From a virus: DNA of 64,000 nucleotides. The stretch covers positions 116,544 to 180,543 of IMG/VR virus record IMGVR_UViG_3300028608_000007; one strand, given 5' to 3'. Below the pieces are notes generated by a model. It saw only the letters and a list, made by a program, of their open reading frames with translations, was not told the DNA's origin and did not search any database. Shown piece by piece: positions 40,930 to 50,131 of the stretch. How positions within the stretch are numbered: the first letter of the stretch is position 1; every line of letters begins with the position of its first letter. The position numbers and the translations under genes are program-made.

Positions 40930-42897
40930 TTACTGTCTAGTCAAGTCCCCCATCATCAAGGGGTCCAGTGGGTGGTCAGGACGGTTCTTCAGAATGAAGG
41001 TACGGATGTCTTGGAGCGTAGCCCCTTGACGTTCGTACGCCATGGACGCAGCCAAGCTACGGTTATCCATGTTGTCCTCGTAATAACCAATCTCACCGTT
41101 CTCACGGTCTAGCGGTAAGCGGTGGTCCCGTTTCTCCACGCTCTCCACCATAGTGGACAGAATGATCACCTCAAGGTGCTGGATGTTTACGTTCAGCTTC
41201 GAACTGATCAGCCCGTAGAACGCAAACAATGCTTCCTCGGTGTTCGAGTAGGCATTCGAGGTCTGGTAACGCGAACGTTTGCCACGCGGTTTCCCTTTCC
41301 GGGTTGGGGCCGCTTTGATGAACTTCTCGATCTCGCCCATGTATTCCACCATGTTGGTGTGTTTCATGGGGAGCTTGAACATTACATCATTGTAGTCCCA
41401 GTTGGTCAGGTCAATCACGTAGTCGCCGCGTGTGGTCAGATCCCAACCATTACGCTTGATGTAGATCAACGCTTCTTCTGTCAGGTACGACAGTCGCGAA
41501 CCCATCGAGACCGACAGGTTAACTTTGTCCGCCGTTTCCTCGGGCCCAGGGATTTCCAGGGTGATATCCACGATTTCCGACAGTCGTTCCAGCGGTAGCG
41601 CCCGTACCGTCCGCACCCTGTTCAGGTCAGGCAGTCGTGGTGCGTAATCCGCAGGGATCACCATCTTGATCGGAAGACCAGCGAACTCAGCATTGAGCTT
41701 GACTTCGTTGCCCATTGTACCCAATCGCAAGTACGCCTGATCGTGTTCGTTGATATAGAAATCATCGACCACGGAACTACCATCCAAGTGTTTGGTAGAC
41801 AGAACGCTTTGCGACACCAGCTCACATAAGGTTGTGGCAGAGACGTGACCCAATACAGTGCCAGGCGGAATCGAGAAAGCCAACTCGCCCATGCAGGTGG
41901 AACAGACACCATAACGATCGGGGTGGCGACACTTGAGGACCGTGCGGACCTCGATCTCCGTACCAATCAGGTTACGCTGGTGTTTCAGGATCGGGAACAG
42001 ACCCTCAGGGGTTACCCGATACTTACCTTCCAACGCCTGGAAGTTCCCCGCAGTTACCTTCCAACGCATGGTTCCAGTAGAACCACAGTCGCCGTAGTGC
42101 ACCCGCTGTAGCGTACCACAACCCAACTGGAGCTGGCGGTTGAAGTACTCGGAGTCTGCCACTGGGTCTTTTGCAGCTTCCAACGCTTTGGATGCCGATC
42201 GAGATTCGATCAACGCGTCGTACAGGCTGATCAGACCCTGGGTGTAGTTCCGCATTACCGGATCGTGGAAGATCCGAGAGTCTACGTCAGTCAGGAAGCC
42301 CCGCAGAGAAACCACCTGCAATGTCTGACCGATACTCACCAGCTTAGACTTCACAGCCTTAGCGATTGGGTTGTAGGCCAGTTCATTGGGATCTTTCAAC
42401 ACCGCCGTCACAGCACGATAAGTTTCATCGATGGATTGCTGAGTCGGTTTCGCATTGGCGTTAGCCGCTGCAATCTTCGGATGACGGATTACGTCGATGA
42501 AGTCAGTAATACAGATACTGGCCACATGGCGCTCTTGCATCGTCACGGTGTTGTTATAGATCATCTGCTGCGTATCGTAGATTGCACGCGACCACTCTTC
42601 GTTGTCGTAGACAATCCCGTTAGCAGTACAGTGGTCCACCGCCAAGGAACGCCCAACAGCCATCAGGTCGTTGAATGTATCCTTGGTCAGGCGGTCCCCA
42701 CCCATGTGAGACTTCTTCAGGTGGGGGATTTGCGGGTAGCGCCGGTTGAACAAAGCGCAATACCACACGTAGATCGTGGCTTCACGCTCAACCAGCAGTT
42801 CACCATCATCGTACTCAATGATGAACTTGTCGTCCGGGAAGGTCCAGACATCTTCCTCACTCTGCTGGTAGATCTCGCGAGCAGAATAACGATTCAT
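40930..42897 (-). CDS. RNA polymerase beta' C-terminal subunit, probable non-virion enzyme (phiKZ gp74-like)
   Basis: 655 aa. AVKSKLVSIGQTLQVVSLRGFLTDV (about 181-205) corresponds to the beta' SGARG-x-GLRG region; GDCGST (269-274), the Cys set C323, C332, C335 and the trigger-helix region SQSVLSTKHLDGSS (362-375) follow in order. It lies directly after the beta C-terminal gene with a 9-base gap, as gp71-73 and gp74 do in phiKZ, so I assign it to the non-virion RNA polymerase that transcribes late genes inside the phage nucleus. Ribosome site AAGGAGG. Extra C-terminal sequence beyond the trigger region fits a full-length C half. Confidence 0.8.
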   Translation of the reverse strand: MNRYSAREIYQQSEEDVWTFPDDKFIIEYDDGELLVEREATIYVWYCALFNRRYPQIPHLKKSHMGGDRLTKDTFNDLMAVGRSLAVDHCTANGIVYDNEEWSRAIYDTQQMIYNNTVTMQERHVASICITDFIDVIRHPKIAAANANAKPTQQSIDETYRAVTAVLKDPNELAYNPIAKAVKSKLVSIGQTLQVVSLRGFLTDVDSRIFHDPVMRNYTQGLISLYDALIESRSASKALEAAKDPVADSEYFNRQLQLGCGTLQRVHYGDCGSTGTMRWKVTAGNFQALEGKYRVTPEGLFPILKHQRNLIGTEIEVRTVLKCRHPDRYGVCSTCMGELAFSIPPGTVLGHVSATTLCELVSQSVLSTKHLDGSSVVDDFYINEHDQAYLRLGTMGNEVKLNAEFAGLPIKMVIPADYAPRLPDLNRVRTVRALPLERLSEIVDITLEIPGPEETADKVNLSVSMGSRLSYLTEEALIYIKRNGWDLTTRGDYVIDLTNWDYNDVMFKLPMKHTNMVEYMGEIEKFIKAAPTRKGKPRGKRSRYQTSNAYSNTEEALFAFYGLISSKLNVNIQHLEVIILSTMVESVEKRDHRLPLDRENGEIGYYEDNMDNRSLAASMAYERQGATLQDIRTFILKNRPDHPLDPLMMGDLTRQ

Positions 42898-42906
42898 ACG
42901 ACCTCC

Positions 42907-45084
42907 TTAGGACTCTTCTTTCTTATAGACGAAGCGCATGCCCGCACATTCAAGGATGTGGTTCACGAACACGTTGTTTCGACCGTTACCCACCGGGAAC
43001 TCTTTCCGGTCGATAACTTCCTTGATGTCAGTAGGTTTCGGGGCTCGCATGATGTTTGCCAGGATTTCCTTACCGACTGTCGGGTTGTTGGACTGATCGA
43101 TGATATCTGCCCAGACTTCGCCGCCACAGGTTGCCGCGCCCAGACGCACTTCTGCCTCACCAGTCATCCGCACAGGCTGAGCTGCACCCGGATAGCTGTT
43201 CTTGTCAGACTTGGTGATCTTGGCTGGGATGCCGTGGTGTTGCAGTTTCGCTGCCGATACGCCAGACCAATCGCCACCGGTTTTCTCCAGGACGATGATG
43301 TAAGCGCTACCGATAAGTACGGGTTCGACCGTGGTAACCTCTTTACCGAGATAACCAATGAACTTGACCGGACCGTACACAGGAGGGAATTCCTCCTTCA
43401 ACTGCTCGACCATAGTCGGGTAGTCAACCGGGTTGTTGTTCGGCATCCACAGGTAGATCCCGTCACGCAGTACGGAGAGCACGTGTGGTTCACCAGCGTT
43501 CGGATAGTCCGGCTCCATCATCATCTGCACCATCCACGGCGAACAGATTTGATAGAAGCGCAGCAACGCACTGTACGCTAGCTGTACTTTCTCTGGGTCC
43601 AACCGCACACCAGCTTGTGGTGCTTGGAAGCGCAGCAACGATTTAACCTCCTTAGGAACGTCGCTACCATCACGGTTAAAGCCAAACATTTCACGCAGGT
43701 TCTTGGTCAGACGGTCTGCCGAGGCGTTGATATACGGCTCGTACATACAACCCAAGTTCATACGCTTGATCACGGAATACGGTTCCATGATGATGTCAGC
43801 CCGATTACCCTCAGCATCGACAGGCATACGGTGGGCTGGCCACACTTGGCAGATTACGCCTTTGTTACCGTGACCACCAGAAAGCTTGGCACCATCCGTT
43901 GGGTGGGTGTCGAACTCAATGGTGATTTCCACACGCCAGTCATCCAGGGGTTGACGGCGATAGGTCTTGCTGGCCTGCTGACCCTGTGCGTTAGGTTTGT
44001 TTACGTAGCCCAGTGCTTGGAAGATCAGCTCGTGGAACTCTGGAGTCAACGACAGGTTAGCGCCGTGAGACTTCTTGAGCTTGTAGTAGATGTCCAGCAC
44101 TTTCTGGTAGAACTTAAGGTTCGCCTGATAATACTTGTTCATCTGGCGTTCCATGCCCATCGGTGTTGGAGGATTCCGATTGGTATCCTCGTGATACACC
44201 TGCACGTCAATAACTCGCGCACCCGGTTGAACGTAGGTGAGTTTGTCGTAGACGTAGTCGACTTCTTGCAGAGCACCCACAGACATTTCTACAGGAGCCA
44301 GCAGTGGGTCGTATGGGCGAGTAGCAAACAGCAGACCGTCAGGACGAACGTAGTCGCCAATGTCCGGGAACGGTTTGTACTGTCCTGGATTGTCCTTGTC
44401 GCGATACAGGTTCAGGAACATGTGTTTAGAACCTGCCGACTCGGTGTACTTCTTGAAGCCTTTTGCAACGAGGTGTGGACAAACATCGTCCGCCACAATC
44501 ACGCCGTCCTCAATAACCCCAGGCATCGACATGTACGCCACCTTGAGTTCACGACCCAAGTTATAGTTACCGTCTTTGTCGTGGTTCGAGGAACGTGCCA
44601 CCACGGAACCAGCAGGGATGCTAGCACCGGCATAAAGCTTGGAGGTCACGTCTTTGTTGAACTGGTACTTGAAACCAAAGTACTGGTGTTTGCAGTTAAA
44701 CCGGGGAACCACCAGGACCCCAATCTCTAATGTCTCCGCATCTTCGTAGATGTATACAGTTTCAGGGTTTTCAGCAATGGTGTCCACACCAATGGAAAAC
44801 GGATAGCGTTCGATCTCTGCAATGATGTTCACATTGCGGTCAAACCTTTTCTCAAAGGTAAAGCGACCGAATTCGCGTTCAGTGCCGGTTTGTTGCCGAC
44901 GAGGTGTAGCTCCCTTAATTACCAGCGCTTGACCGTACTGCGAGTTTACCATCTGCACACGAGACGAACTGTTGGCGCGAAGGTGCGTAATAATGCTGCC
45001 TTGGCCGGTGATCTCTGGAAACAGTTGGTAGTCTGTCGCCATCGGGTCCGCGTTCGAATAGTGCGGAATGGGTGTATCGTCCAT
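42907..45084 (-). CDS. RNA polymerase beta C-terminal subunit, probable non-virion enzyme (phiKZ gp71-73-like)
   Basis: 725 aa. MPGVIEDGVIVADDV (188-202) matches the beta EDAxxISE segment, SGGHGNKGV (402-410) is the beta GHGNKGV motif lining the active centre, and MEPYSVIKRMNLGCMYE (433-449) matches beta NPLGVPSRMNVGQxxE. In phiKZ the equivalent is split by introns or a homing gene as gp71-73; here it is one uninterrupted frame. The beta N-terminal half is not in the window. A candidate early promoter lies 60-80 bases upstream. Ribosome site CAGGAG. Confidence 0.85.
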   Translation of the reverse strand: MDDTPIPHYSNADPMATDYQLFPEITGQGSIITHLRANSSSRVQMVNSQYGQALVIKGATPRRQQTGTEREFGRFTFEKRFDRNVNIIAEIERYPFSIGVDTIAENPETVYIYEDAETLEIGVLVVPRFNCKHQYFGFKYQFNKDVTSKLYAGASIPAGSVVARSSNHDKDGNYNLGRELKVAYMSMPGVIEDGVIVADDVCPHLVAKGFKKYTESAGSKHMFLNLYRDKDNPGQYKPFPDIGDYVRPDGLLFATRPYDPLLAPVEMSVGALQEVDYVYDKLTYVQPGARVIDVQVYHEDTNRNPPTPMGMERQMNKYYQANLKFYQKVLDIYYKLKKSHGANLSLTPEFHELIFQALGYVNKPNAQGQQASKTYRRQPLDDWRVEITIEFDTHPTDGAKLSGGHGNKGVICQVWPAHRMPVDAEGNRADIIMEPYSVIKRMNLGCMYEPYINASADRLTKNLREMFGFNRDGSDVPKEVKSLLRFQAPQAGVRLDPEKVQLAYSALLRFYQICSPWMVQMMMEPDYPNAGEPHVLSVLRDGIYLWMPNNNPVDYPTMVEQLKEEFPPVYGPVKFIGYLGKEVTTVEPVLIGSAYIIVLEKTGGDWSGVSAAKLQHHGIPAKITKSDKNSYPGAAQPVRMTGEAEVRLGAATCGGEVWADIIDQSNNPTVGKEILANIMRAPKPTDIKEVIDRKEFPVGNGRNNVFVNHILECAGMRFVYKKEES

Positions 45085-45143
45085 AAAACGCTCCTGACAG
45101 AGGGAGTTTTGTTACCATTGAAACAGGCGCACGAAGCCAGTGT

Positions 45144-45167
45144 CCCAATAATAGTATAGGTTTCAAA
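45144..45167 (-). promoter_or_regulatory. Candidate early promoter, weakest of the set
   Basis: Minus strand TTTGAAACCTATACTATTA, matching TTTGA, the spacing and the AT-rich core, but TACTAT instead of TATTAC. It precedes the beta C-terminal gene and would suit a gene whose product is needed before late transcription. Confidence 0.4.
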
Positions 45168-45195
45168 TGATTTTTGTTGGATGTGAGGTTTTACT

Positions 45196-45540
45196 ATGGC
45201 CATGCCAATTGCCCAGAAGATGATTGACCCTGGTGCACAGGTCTATTACGACCAAGCATTCAGGCGCGTGCTCGAAACACATCTGGGGTTACTGCGCAAC
45301 ATGCAGGAAACCAAACTCGTGGAGATCGAAAACGACTTGGCGTACAAGTACGAATACGATTTCTACGGGATGCTCCAGGCTAAAAACGTCCCAGAATACC
45401 TACACTGGGTTGTCATGCGAGTCAATGACATGACCGATCCACGGGAATTCCTGAGTACCATGAATCAGTTCCTCTATCCACCGGCAGAAGTTATTGAGAA
45501 CATCCGTCGGATTTATGCAACCACTGTCAATAAGCTATAA
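45196..45540 (+). CDS. Small helical protein, lone plus-strand gene (114 aa)
   Basis: Not recognised. Helical, Tyr- and Met-rich, no membrane segment. It stands alone on the plus strand between divergent and convergent neighbours, with its own bidirectional terminator. Ribosome site GTGAGG. Being embedded in the RNA polymerase block, a link with transcription is possible but unproven. Confidence 0.6.
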   Translation: MAMPIAQKMIDPGAQVYYDQAFRRVLETHLGLLRNMQETKLVEIENDLAYKYEYDFYGMLQAKNVPEYLHWVVMRVNDMTDPREFLSTMNQFLYPPAEVIENIRRIYATTVNKL

Positions 45541-45576
45541 AAAGAAAAGGGAGGCTTTGACCCCTCCCTTTTCTTT
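45541..45576. terminator. Bidirectional terminator between convergent genes
   Basis: AAAGAAAAGGGAGG, loop of eight, CCTCCCTTTTCTTT, then ATGCCGTC. Fourteen pairs, one of the strongest in the window. Confidence 0.85.
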
Positions 45577-45587
45577 ATGCCGTCAGG

Positions 45588-46919
45588 TCAGATCCCGTTA
45601 GGGAACATGACCTGTTGTTGCTGACCGAACAGGCTCGGACCTTGTTGGCCCCGGAAGCCGTTGTTCTGGTTGGTGTTGAAGAAGCTGGTTCCTTGCGGCT
45701 GGGCGTAGCCACCACGGGTCACCTGCACAGGTGCGTGGAAAGCTTGCGGCTGCTGGAACAGCGCTGGCTGAGCGAAGCGGTTCGCCTGCTGGAACGCGGC
45801 GTTTTGTTGTTGCAGGGCTGGCGACTTGGCGAGAAGATCTTTCCAAGTACCGCCTGCTGGCGCTGGTTCTTGCTGAGTGGTGGACTGCTGGGCGTACGGT
45901 GGATCGAACGGAAGGTCGTTGCTCTGCGGCGGGAATGCAGTAGGTGCAGCGGATTCACGATCTACCACAGCTTGGGCCAAGCGGTTCACGTTGGCTTTCG
46001 GTGCATGGGAAACAACACCCAACGCAGCCTTGACACCTTCGTGACCATCACCCACATCGCCTTCGTTACCAGCCAGCGACGGGATCATGTCGCGGTACTG
46101 TGCCAGATCGTCGATGTGATCGGCGAAGGCCAAGTCGATGTGCAGCTCGTCTGGATTGTCCAGGTGTTTGCGGAACAGATGCGTGATCTTGTTCAGCTTC
46201 TTGGCAATCTTGACGAACGAACTCAACAACGCGTGCAGGTTCGGGGCGGCCATGCTGTTGCTGCCGAACGAGTAGGCTTCTGCGACATCCGCATCCGGGA
46301 GGATGTAGTTGAACAGCGCGAGGATTGCCTTCTTGTTCTTGAGCGAACCCATGTTGACGTCGTAGGCTTTGGTGCCTTCGGATTTCAACTGCTCGACCAG
46401 TGGGAAGTCCACGACTGCCACACGCTGGTAGCCTTTGCCCTTGTAGGTGCCGCCGCGCTTGATGAAAAGGGACATCAGTCGACGTTCACCGTCGATCGAG
46501 ATCACATCCATCAGGTTGTTCAGCTTCTTCAGAGTGTCAGCGTTCACCGCACCGATCAACGACAAGAACTCCGACTGAGTCGGCGACAGCTTCTTGTGGT
46601 AGTCGGTATCGACAGCCATACCCATCAGGTCGGTCAGCAGGCAGGAAGCCACGGTGGTGATACGAGCCATCACCGCGACTTTCAGCTTACGGATCATCGG
46701 GGACTCGCCACGAATGATCGCTTCGGACATTGGGTGGAACGCGATGGTGTTTTCCCAGTCCGGGTTTTGAAGCACTGGTGCAGCCGGGAAGACAATGCGC
46801 TTCCCGTTACACATGGCCGGGACTTTCTCGCCGCCGATTACGTAGCTGACGAGATTGTCTTCGCCGACCACGAAGTTGTTCGCTGCCAGAATGGCGCGAT
46901 ACAGTTCGAGGATGGTCAT
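45588..46919 (-). CDS. Protein with Gln-rich disordered tail (phiKZ gp70 position)
   Basis: 443 aa from ATG 46919, overlapping the upstream stop as ATGA. Residues 1-290 are a folded alpha/beta part without recognised motif. Residues about 320-443 are Gln, Asn, Pro and Phe rich (short phrases such as FQQ, FAQP, FNTNQNN), a low-complexity tail of the kind found in condensate-forming proteins. Strong codon bias. Its place between the gp69-position gene and the beta subunit matches phiKZ gp70 if the block is colinear. Function unknown; a nucleus-linked role is inference. Confidence 0.6.
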   Translation of the reverse strand: MTILELYRAILAANNFVVGEDNLVSYVIGGEKVPAMCNGKRIVFPAAPVLQNPDWENTIAFHPMSEAIIRGESPMIRKLKVAVMARITTVASCLLTDLMGMAVDTDYHKKLSPTQSEFLSLIGAVNADTLKKLNNLMDVISIDGERRLMSLFIKRGGTYKGKGYQRVAVVDFPLVEQLKSEGTKAYDVNMGSLKNKKAILALFNYILPDADVAEAYSFGSNSMAAPNLHALLSSFVKIAKKLNKITHLFRKHLDNPDELHIDLAFADHIDDLAQYRDMIPSLAGNEGDVGDGHEGVKAALGVVSHAPKANVNRLAQAVVDRESAAPTAFPPQSNDLPFDPPYAQQSTTQQEPAPAGGTWKDLLAKSPALQQQNAAFQQANRFAQPALFQQPQAFHAPVQVTRGGYAQPQGTSFFNTNQNNGFRGQQGPSLFGQQQQVMFPNGI

Positions 46920-48409
46920 AGTTTTCCTTCCCATGGGTTATGCTGACTCTGCGGAGAGCCTACGTTGAAGTTTGGCTGCTGGACTGGCACTTGAACTTGG
47001 TAGTTCTGTGGTTCCTGCGGCGCGTGGTGTTGAATGTCCAGGTTACGGGCGATCGTCTCGAAGTCGCTCACCAGACCGAACACGTGTTCCTTGTTGTACG
47101 ACAGCACTGGGGCAAACAATGCCGAAGCACAAGTCGGGGCGCAGAAGTCCTGGGCAGCGCCGCCTTGCATGCTGACTTTCACCCAGGTTTCGCCGTGCAT
47201 GTCCACCATACCGGTCAAGCTGAACTTGATCTGGCTGTTGTGGGACAGACCACGCAGCACCGAACCGATCAAGCGCTGCTTGAACATCTCGATGTAGCGA
47301 GTCATGTCGAATGCTGCGAAGGCGTGGTAGTCTTTGACGTCCACTACGTACTCACCGCCGAACGTGTCGTTGGTTGCTACGAACACAACGCCAGTCAGGA
47401 ACAGGTCCGACATCAGTGCCGGTACCTGAGTGGCTACAGCGATCGCTGCCAGGGTTTCACCGTTGGCCGCGTTCCAGTTGGCAGTCGAACCACGGTTGTG
47501 CAGGCTATGCGCAAACTGCGACTGACCACCAGCTACTGCGGTGACATTGTCCAGACCCGGCGAGATACTGCACAGCGCACCGTAAGTGATGCTGCCGTCC
47601 TCGTTGAAGTTCAGCGTCTTGCAGATCGCATGGAACAGTGGGTCTTCGGTGATTACGCCTTCTGCCACGTTACCGATGGCGTACTGCATGGCGTCAGGCA
47701 TGGTGGAGTTACCACCCAACCCGTTCACCACCGAGTCACGGAAGTTCGACATCACCGAAGCAGCGTAGTGGTTCGGAATTTCGTTAACCAGCTTGGACTT
47801 CTTCGGCATCAGGTCGGCAAAGACCAGACGACCGTCGGCGTAGTGAGCACCCCCAGTCTGCGACGAAACTTCCAGCACCGAGAAGATGTCTTCTGGACGG
47901 ATAGTCATCGCCACGTTTTCTTGGCTGGCGTTGAAGCTTGGGTTGTACGCACCGAACAACAGGTGGCTGGAATCGATCACGTTGGTACGTTCACCCAGAT
48001 GCTGGATGGTGACCGACTTGTCGAAGTACAGCTTGAGGTTCGGGTCGATCACGGTGTTCTGGCTATCCACGCGGTGGAAACCAGGGTAGTCGGTGTAGCC
48101 CGACACGTAGGTGATCAGGTTAGCGCCCATGGCGCGGGAATGTACTTCCATCATGAAACGCAGGCGCTGCTCGCCGAAACCATTGGCGATCTGAACCTGA
48201 GTAAAGATGTCAGCACTCGGCTTGAGCATCATCCCACCGATGCCGGACAACGTACCTGCGTTGATCTGACGTCCAGCGCGGGTAGTTTCCTGCAACATCG
48301 ACATCACTTGGGTGTCAACGTTATCGCCCATGTAGTACGGACGCAGATACTGGTCGTTGTACGTACCGGTCGGTGTGAACAACAACTTAGCGATTTGGAA
48401 ATTGGACAT
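46916..48409 (-). CDS. Candidate PicA/Imp1-position protein (phiKZ gp69 position)
   Basis: 497 aa, codon-biased. Mostly folded alpha/beta with Ser, Gly and Asn-rich turns, then a Gln/Pro-rich tail from about residue 455. By position (after the gp68-position protein, before the gp70-position and beta genes) it matches phiKZ gp69, the protein named PicA or Imp1 that licenses protein import into the phage nucleus. I do not know that protein's sequence well enough to claim homology, so this is a positional call only. Coupled to the next gene by ATGA; upstream spacing 35 bases to the 48445 gene. Confidence 0.5.
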   Translation of the reverse strand: MSNFQIAKLLFTPTGTYNDQYLRPYYMGDNVDTQVMSMLQETTRAGRQINAGTLSGIGGMMLKPSADIFTQVQIANGFGEQRLRFMMEVHSRAMGANLITYVSGYTDYPGFHRVDSQNTVIDPNLKLYFDKSVTIQHLGERTNVIDSSHLLFGAYNPSFNASQENVAMTIRPEDIFSVLEVSSQTGGAHYADGRLVFADLMPKKSKLVNEIPNHYAASVMSNFRDSVVNGLGGNSTMPDAMQYAIGNVAEGVITEDPLFHAICKTLNFNEDGSITYGALCSISPGLDNVTAVAGGQSQFAHSLHNRGSTANWNAANGETLAAIAVATQVPALMSDLFLTGVVFVATNDTFGGEYVVDVKDYHAFAAFDMTRYIEMFKQRLIGSVLRGLSHNSQIKFSLTGMVDMHGETWVKVSMQGGAAQDFCAPTCASALFAPVLSYNKEHVFGLVSDFETIARNLDIQHHAPQEPQNYQVQVPVQQPNFNVGSPQSQHNPWEGKL

Positions 48410-48444
48410 CTTCGTATTTGACCTTCTGAGTCAGTGAGTTTAGA

Positions 48445-49974
48445 TTAGGCCGGGATACGCTCAAGGATCAAGCGCGCCAACTGGTTTTTGATTTCAGCAG
48501 GCAGGACCATATCGCCGTTAACAATGTAGCGGGAAAGTTCCGGGAGCAGTTCCTGAGGCAGGTTCAGACTCCAGTAGTTCTTCGACATCTCGCTAACCAA
48601 CATGTTGATCGCTTTGATGGCCACATTGTTTTGCCGATCATTTTGACCAGCATTCGCTTTACCGCCTTGGCGCTGTGCGTATGGGTAACGCTCCAGCAAA
48701 GCCGCGACGTATTCGCGAGACACACGCGCACGGTAATCGTTGTTGCCCAACGAGTACTCATCAGCCAGCACGACAGGCTGTGCGCTCATCAAGGCCGCGA
48801 GTTCCTTGAAGTCCCAATGCCACAGCAGCGCTTGGGTAACACCCATGGTGCGCAACAGGGCAGGTTTGTTCAGGCTTGGGATAGCCCGTGCAGACAAGGA
48901 CTTGGACATCACCCACTGACACATGGTCATGTGGTGTTGCTCGATGCGCATCCCAGTCATCCTCGTGAGAATCCCCACGAAACCTTCTACCAGTTCTGGC
49001 GGGATGGTTGGATCAACCTTCCTTGCCATACCAAGATAGTTCTCCGTATAAACAGACAACATTACAATGTCGCCGTTGGAGACCTCCTGCTTGATCTTGT
49101 AGTTCTCTGCCGAGGAAATGTTATCTTCCTCAGTTTCCCGCGACTTGTTAGTCTTAGGGATGATCGCACCGTCTTTCCAGAAGTTACGATCCAGCGAACG
49201 CAAGCTGGTGTCAATTGCATGGTAAACGTTAGAGATCACGCTACAATTGTTATCTTCAACGGTTACTTCACCGATGCAGACTTTACGGACGATGACTTTC
49301 GCCAGCAACCAAGTCGGCAGGGCTTCCGAACCCAACGCTTTGAAGACCGCCCCGTTCGAAACTTTCTCGGCCTGAGCGTACGGTTCAATGTACACCCGCA
49401 GCCTTTCCATCGCTGGAGTTTCGTACAGCCACGATTTCCCGATCAAGCCCAGAGTGTAGAACTCTTTCAAGTTGTTACCAACCTGAGGCAAGATCACTTC
49501 GGCGTATTCACCGAAGATTGGCACCATACCCAACAAGGCTACAGTCATGTAGGCCAGTGGGTAGTAATCATCCCGCAGGTAGGTTTTCTCCCACGGTTTG
49601 TCGTCTAACTCCGTTTTGGTTGTGGTGGGCATGTAGATCTTGCCGTACATGCGAATCCAGTTCGTGAGTTCATCCAAGGTGATGAGCTTGTACAAGTCAC
49701 GAACCAACCCAGTGACACGCATCTTCATGCGGTCCATGTCGGCAACGGTTTTGATCACTTCGTGGATTTGGCAATACGTTTGCCAGATCTCGAACTGTTT
49801 CTCGGGGGACAAACTGGCAAAGAACGCGTTAATCTGCAAGAACAGACTGGGCAGGTCTTTGAAGTTGTTCCGACGATACAGGATCGAAACGCTCCAGTCC
49901 AACGACTCATCTCCGTGCACGATACGGACCGTAGTGAGTTCATTGGGCTTCTCACTAGCATTTAGAATTTGCAT
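48445..49974 (-). CDS. Candidate fifth subunit of the non-virion RNA polymerase (phiKZ gp68 position)
   Basis: 509 aa, mainly helical, no recognised motif and no similarity to beta or beta' that I can see. In phiKZ the non-virion enzyme contains gp68, a protein unlike bacterial RNA polymerase subunits, encoded just upstream of gp69-gp74. Here the same slot is filled by a protein of broadly fitting size. Start follows AGGAAG, with a 25-base leader behind a candidate early promoter. The call is by position and needs structure comparison. Confidence 0.5.
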   Translation of the reverse strand: MQILNASEKPNELTTVRIVHGDESLDWSVSILYRRNNFKDLPSLFLQINAFFASLSPEKQFEIWQTYCQIHEVIKTVADMDRMKMRVTGLVRDLYKLITLDELTNWIRMYGKIYMPTTTKTELDDKPWEKTYLRDDYYPLAYMTVALLGMVPIFGEYAEVILPQVGNNLKEFYTLGLIGKSWLYETPAMERLRVYIEPYAQAEKVSNGAVFKALGSEALPTWLLAKVIVRKVCIGEVTVEDNNCSVISNVYHAIDTSLRSLDRNFWKDGAIIPKTNKSRETEEDNISSAENYKIKQEVSNGDIVMLSVYTENYLGMARKVDPTIPPELVEGFVGILTRMTGMRIEQHHMTMCQWVMSKSLSARAIPSLNKPALLRTMGVTQALLWHWDFKELAALMSAQPVVLADEYSLGNNDYRARVSREYVAALLERYPYAQRQGGKANAGQNDRQNNVAIKAINMLVSEMSKNYWSLNLPQELLPELSRYIVNGDMVLPAEIKNQLARLILERIPA

Positions 49975-49998
49975 ACAAGCTTCCTAGTCGAAGTACTG

Positions 49999-50022
49999 CA
50001 CTTGGATGATATATACTTCAAA
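49999..50022 (-). promoter_or_regulatory. Candidate early promoter
   Basis: Minus strand TTTGAAGTATATATCATCC then AAGTG. Core ATATATCA departs from ATATTAC at two positions. Twenty-five bases before ATG at 49974. Confidence 0.5.
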
Positions 50023-50083
50023 AATGTTAGCGTCGACTTTTATCAACGCGACACATAGCCCTTCGATTCAGGACAATAACCTA

Positions 50084-50122
50084 AGAGAAAGGAGTGGATC
50101 GTATTGATCCACTCCTTTCTCT
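50084..50122 (-). terminator. Long perfect stem-loop after the SSB-like gene
   Basis: AGAGAAAGGAGTGGATC, five-base loop, then its exact 17-base complement. There is no T run on the minus strand, so it may protect the abundant message 3' end as much as terminate transcription. Confidence 0.65.
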
Positions 50123-50131
50123 CTATGGGGT

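Noticed and set aside
42907-45084. Intron or homing gene inside the beta subunit gene, as in the phiKZ gp71-73 locus
   Set aside because: The frame is continuous over 725 codons with all beta motifs in register.
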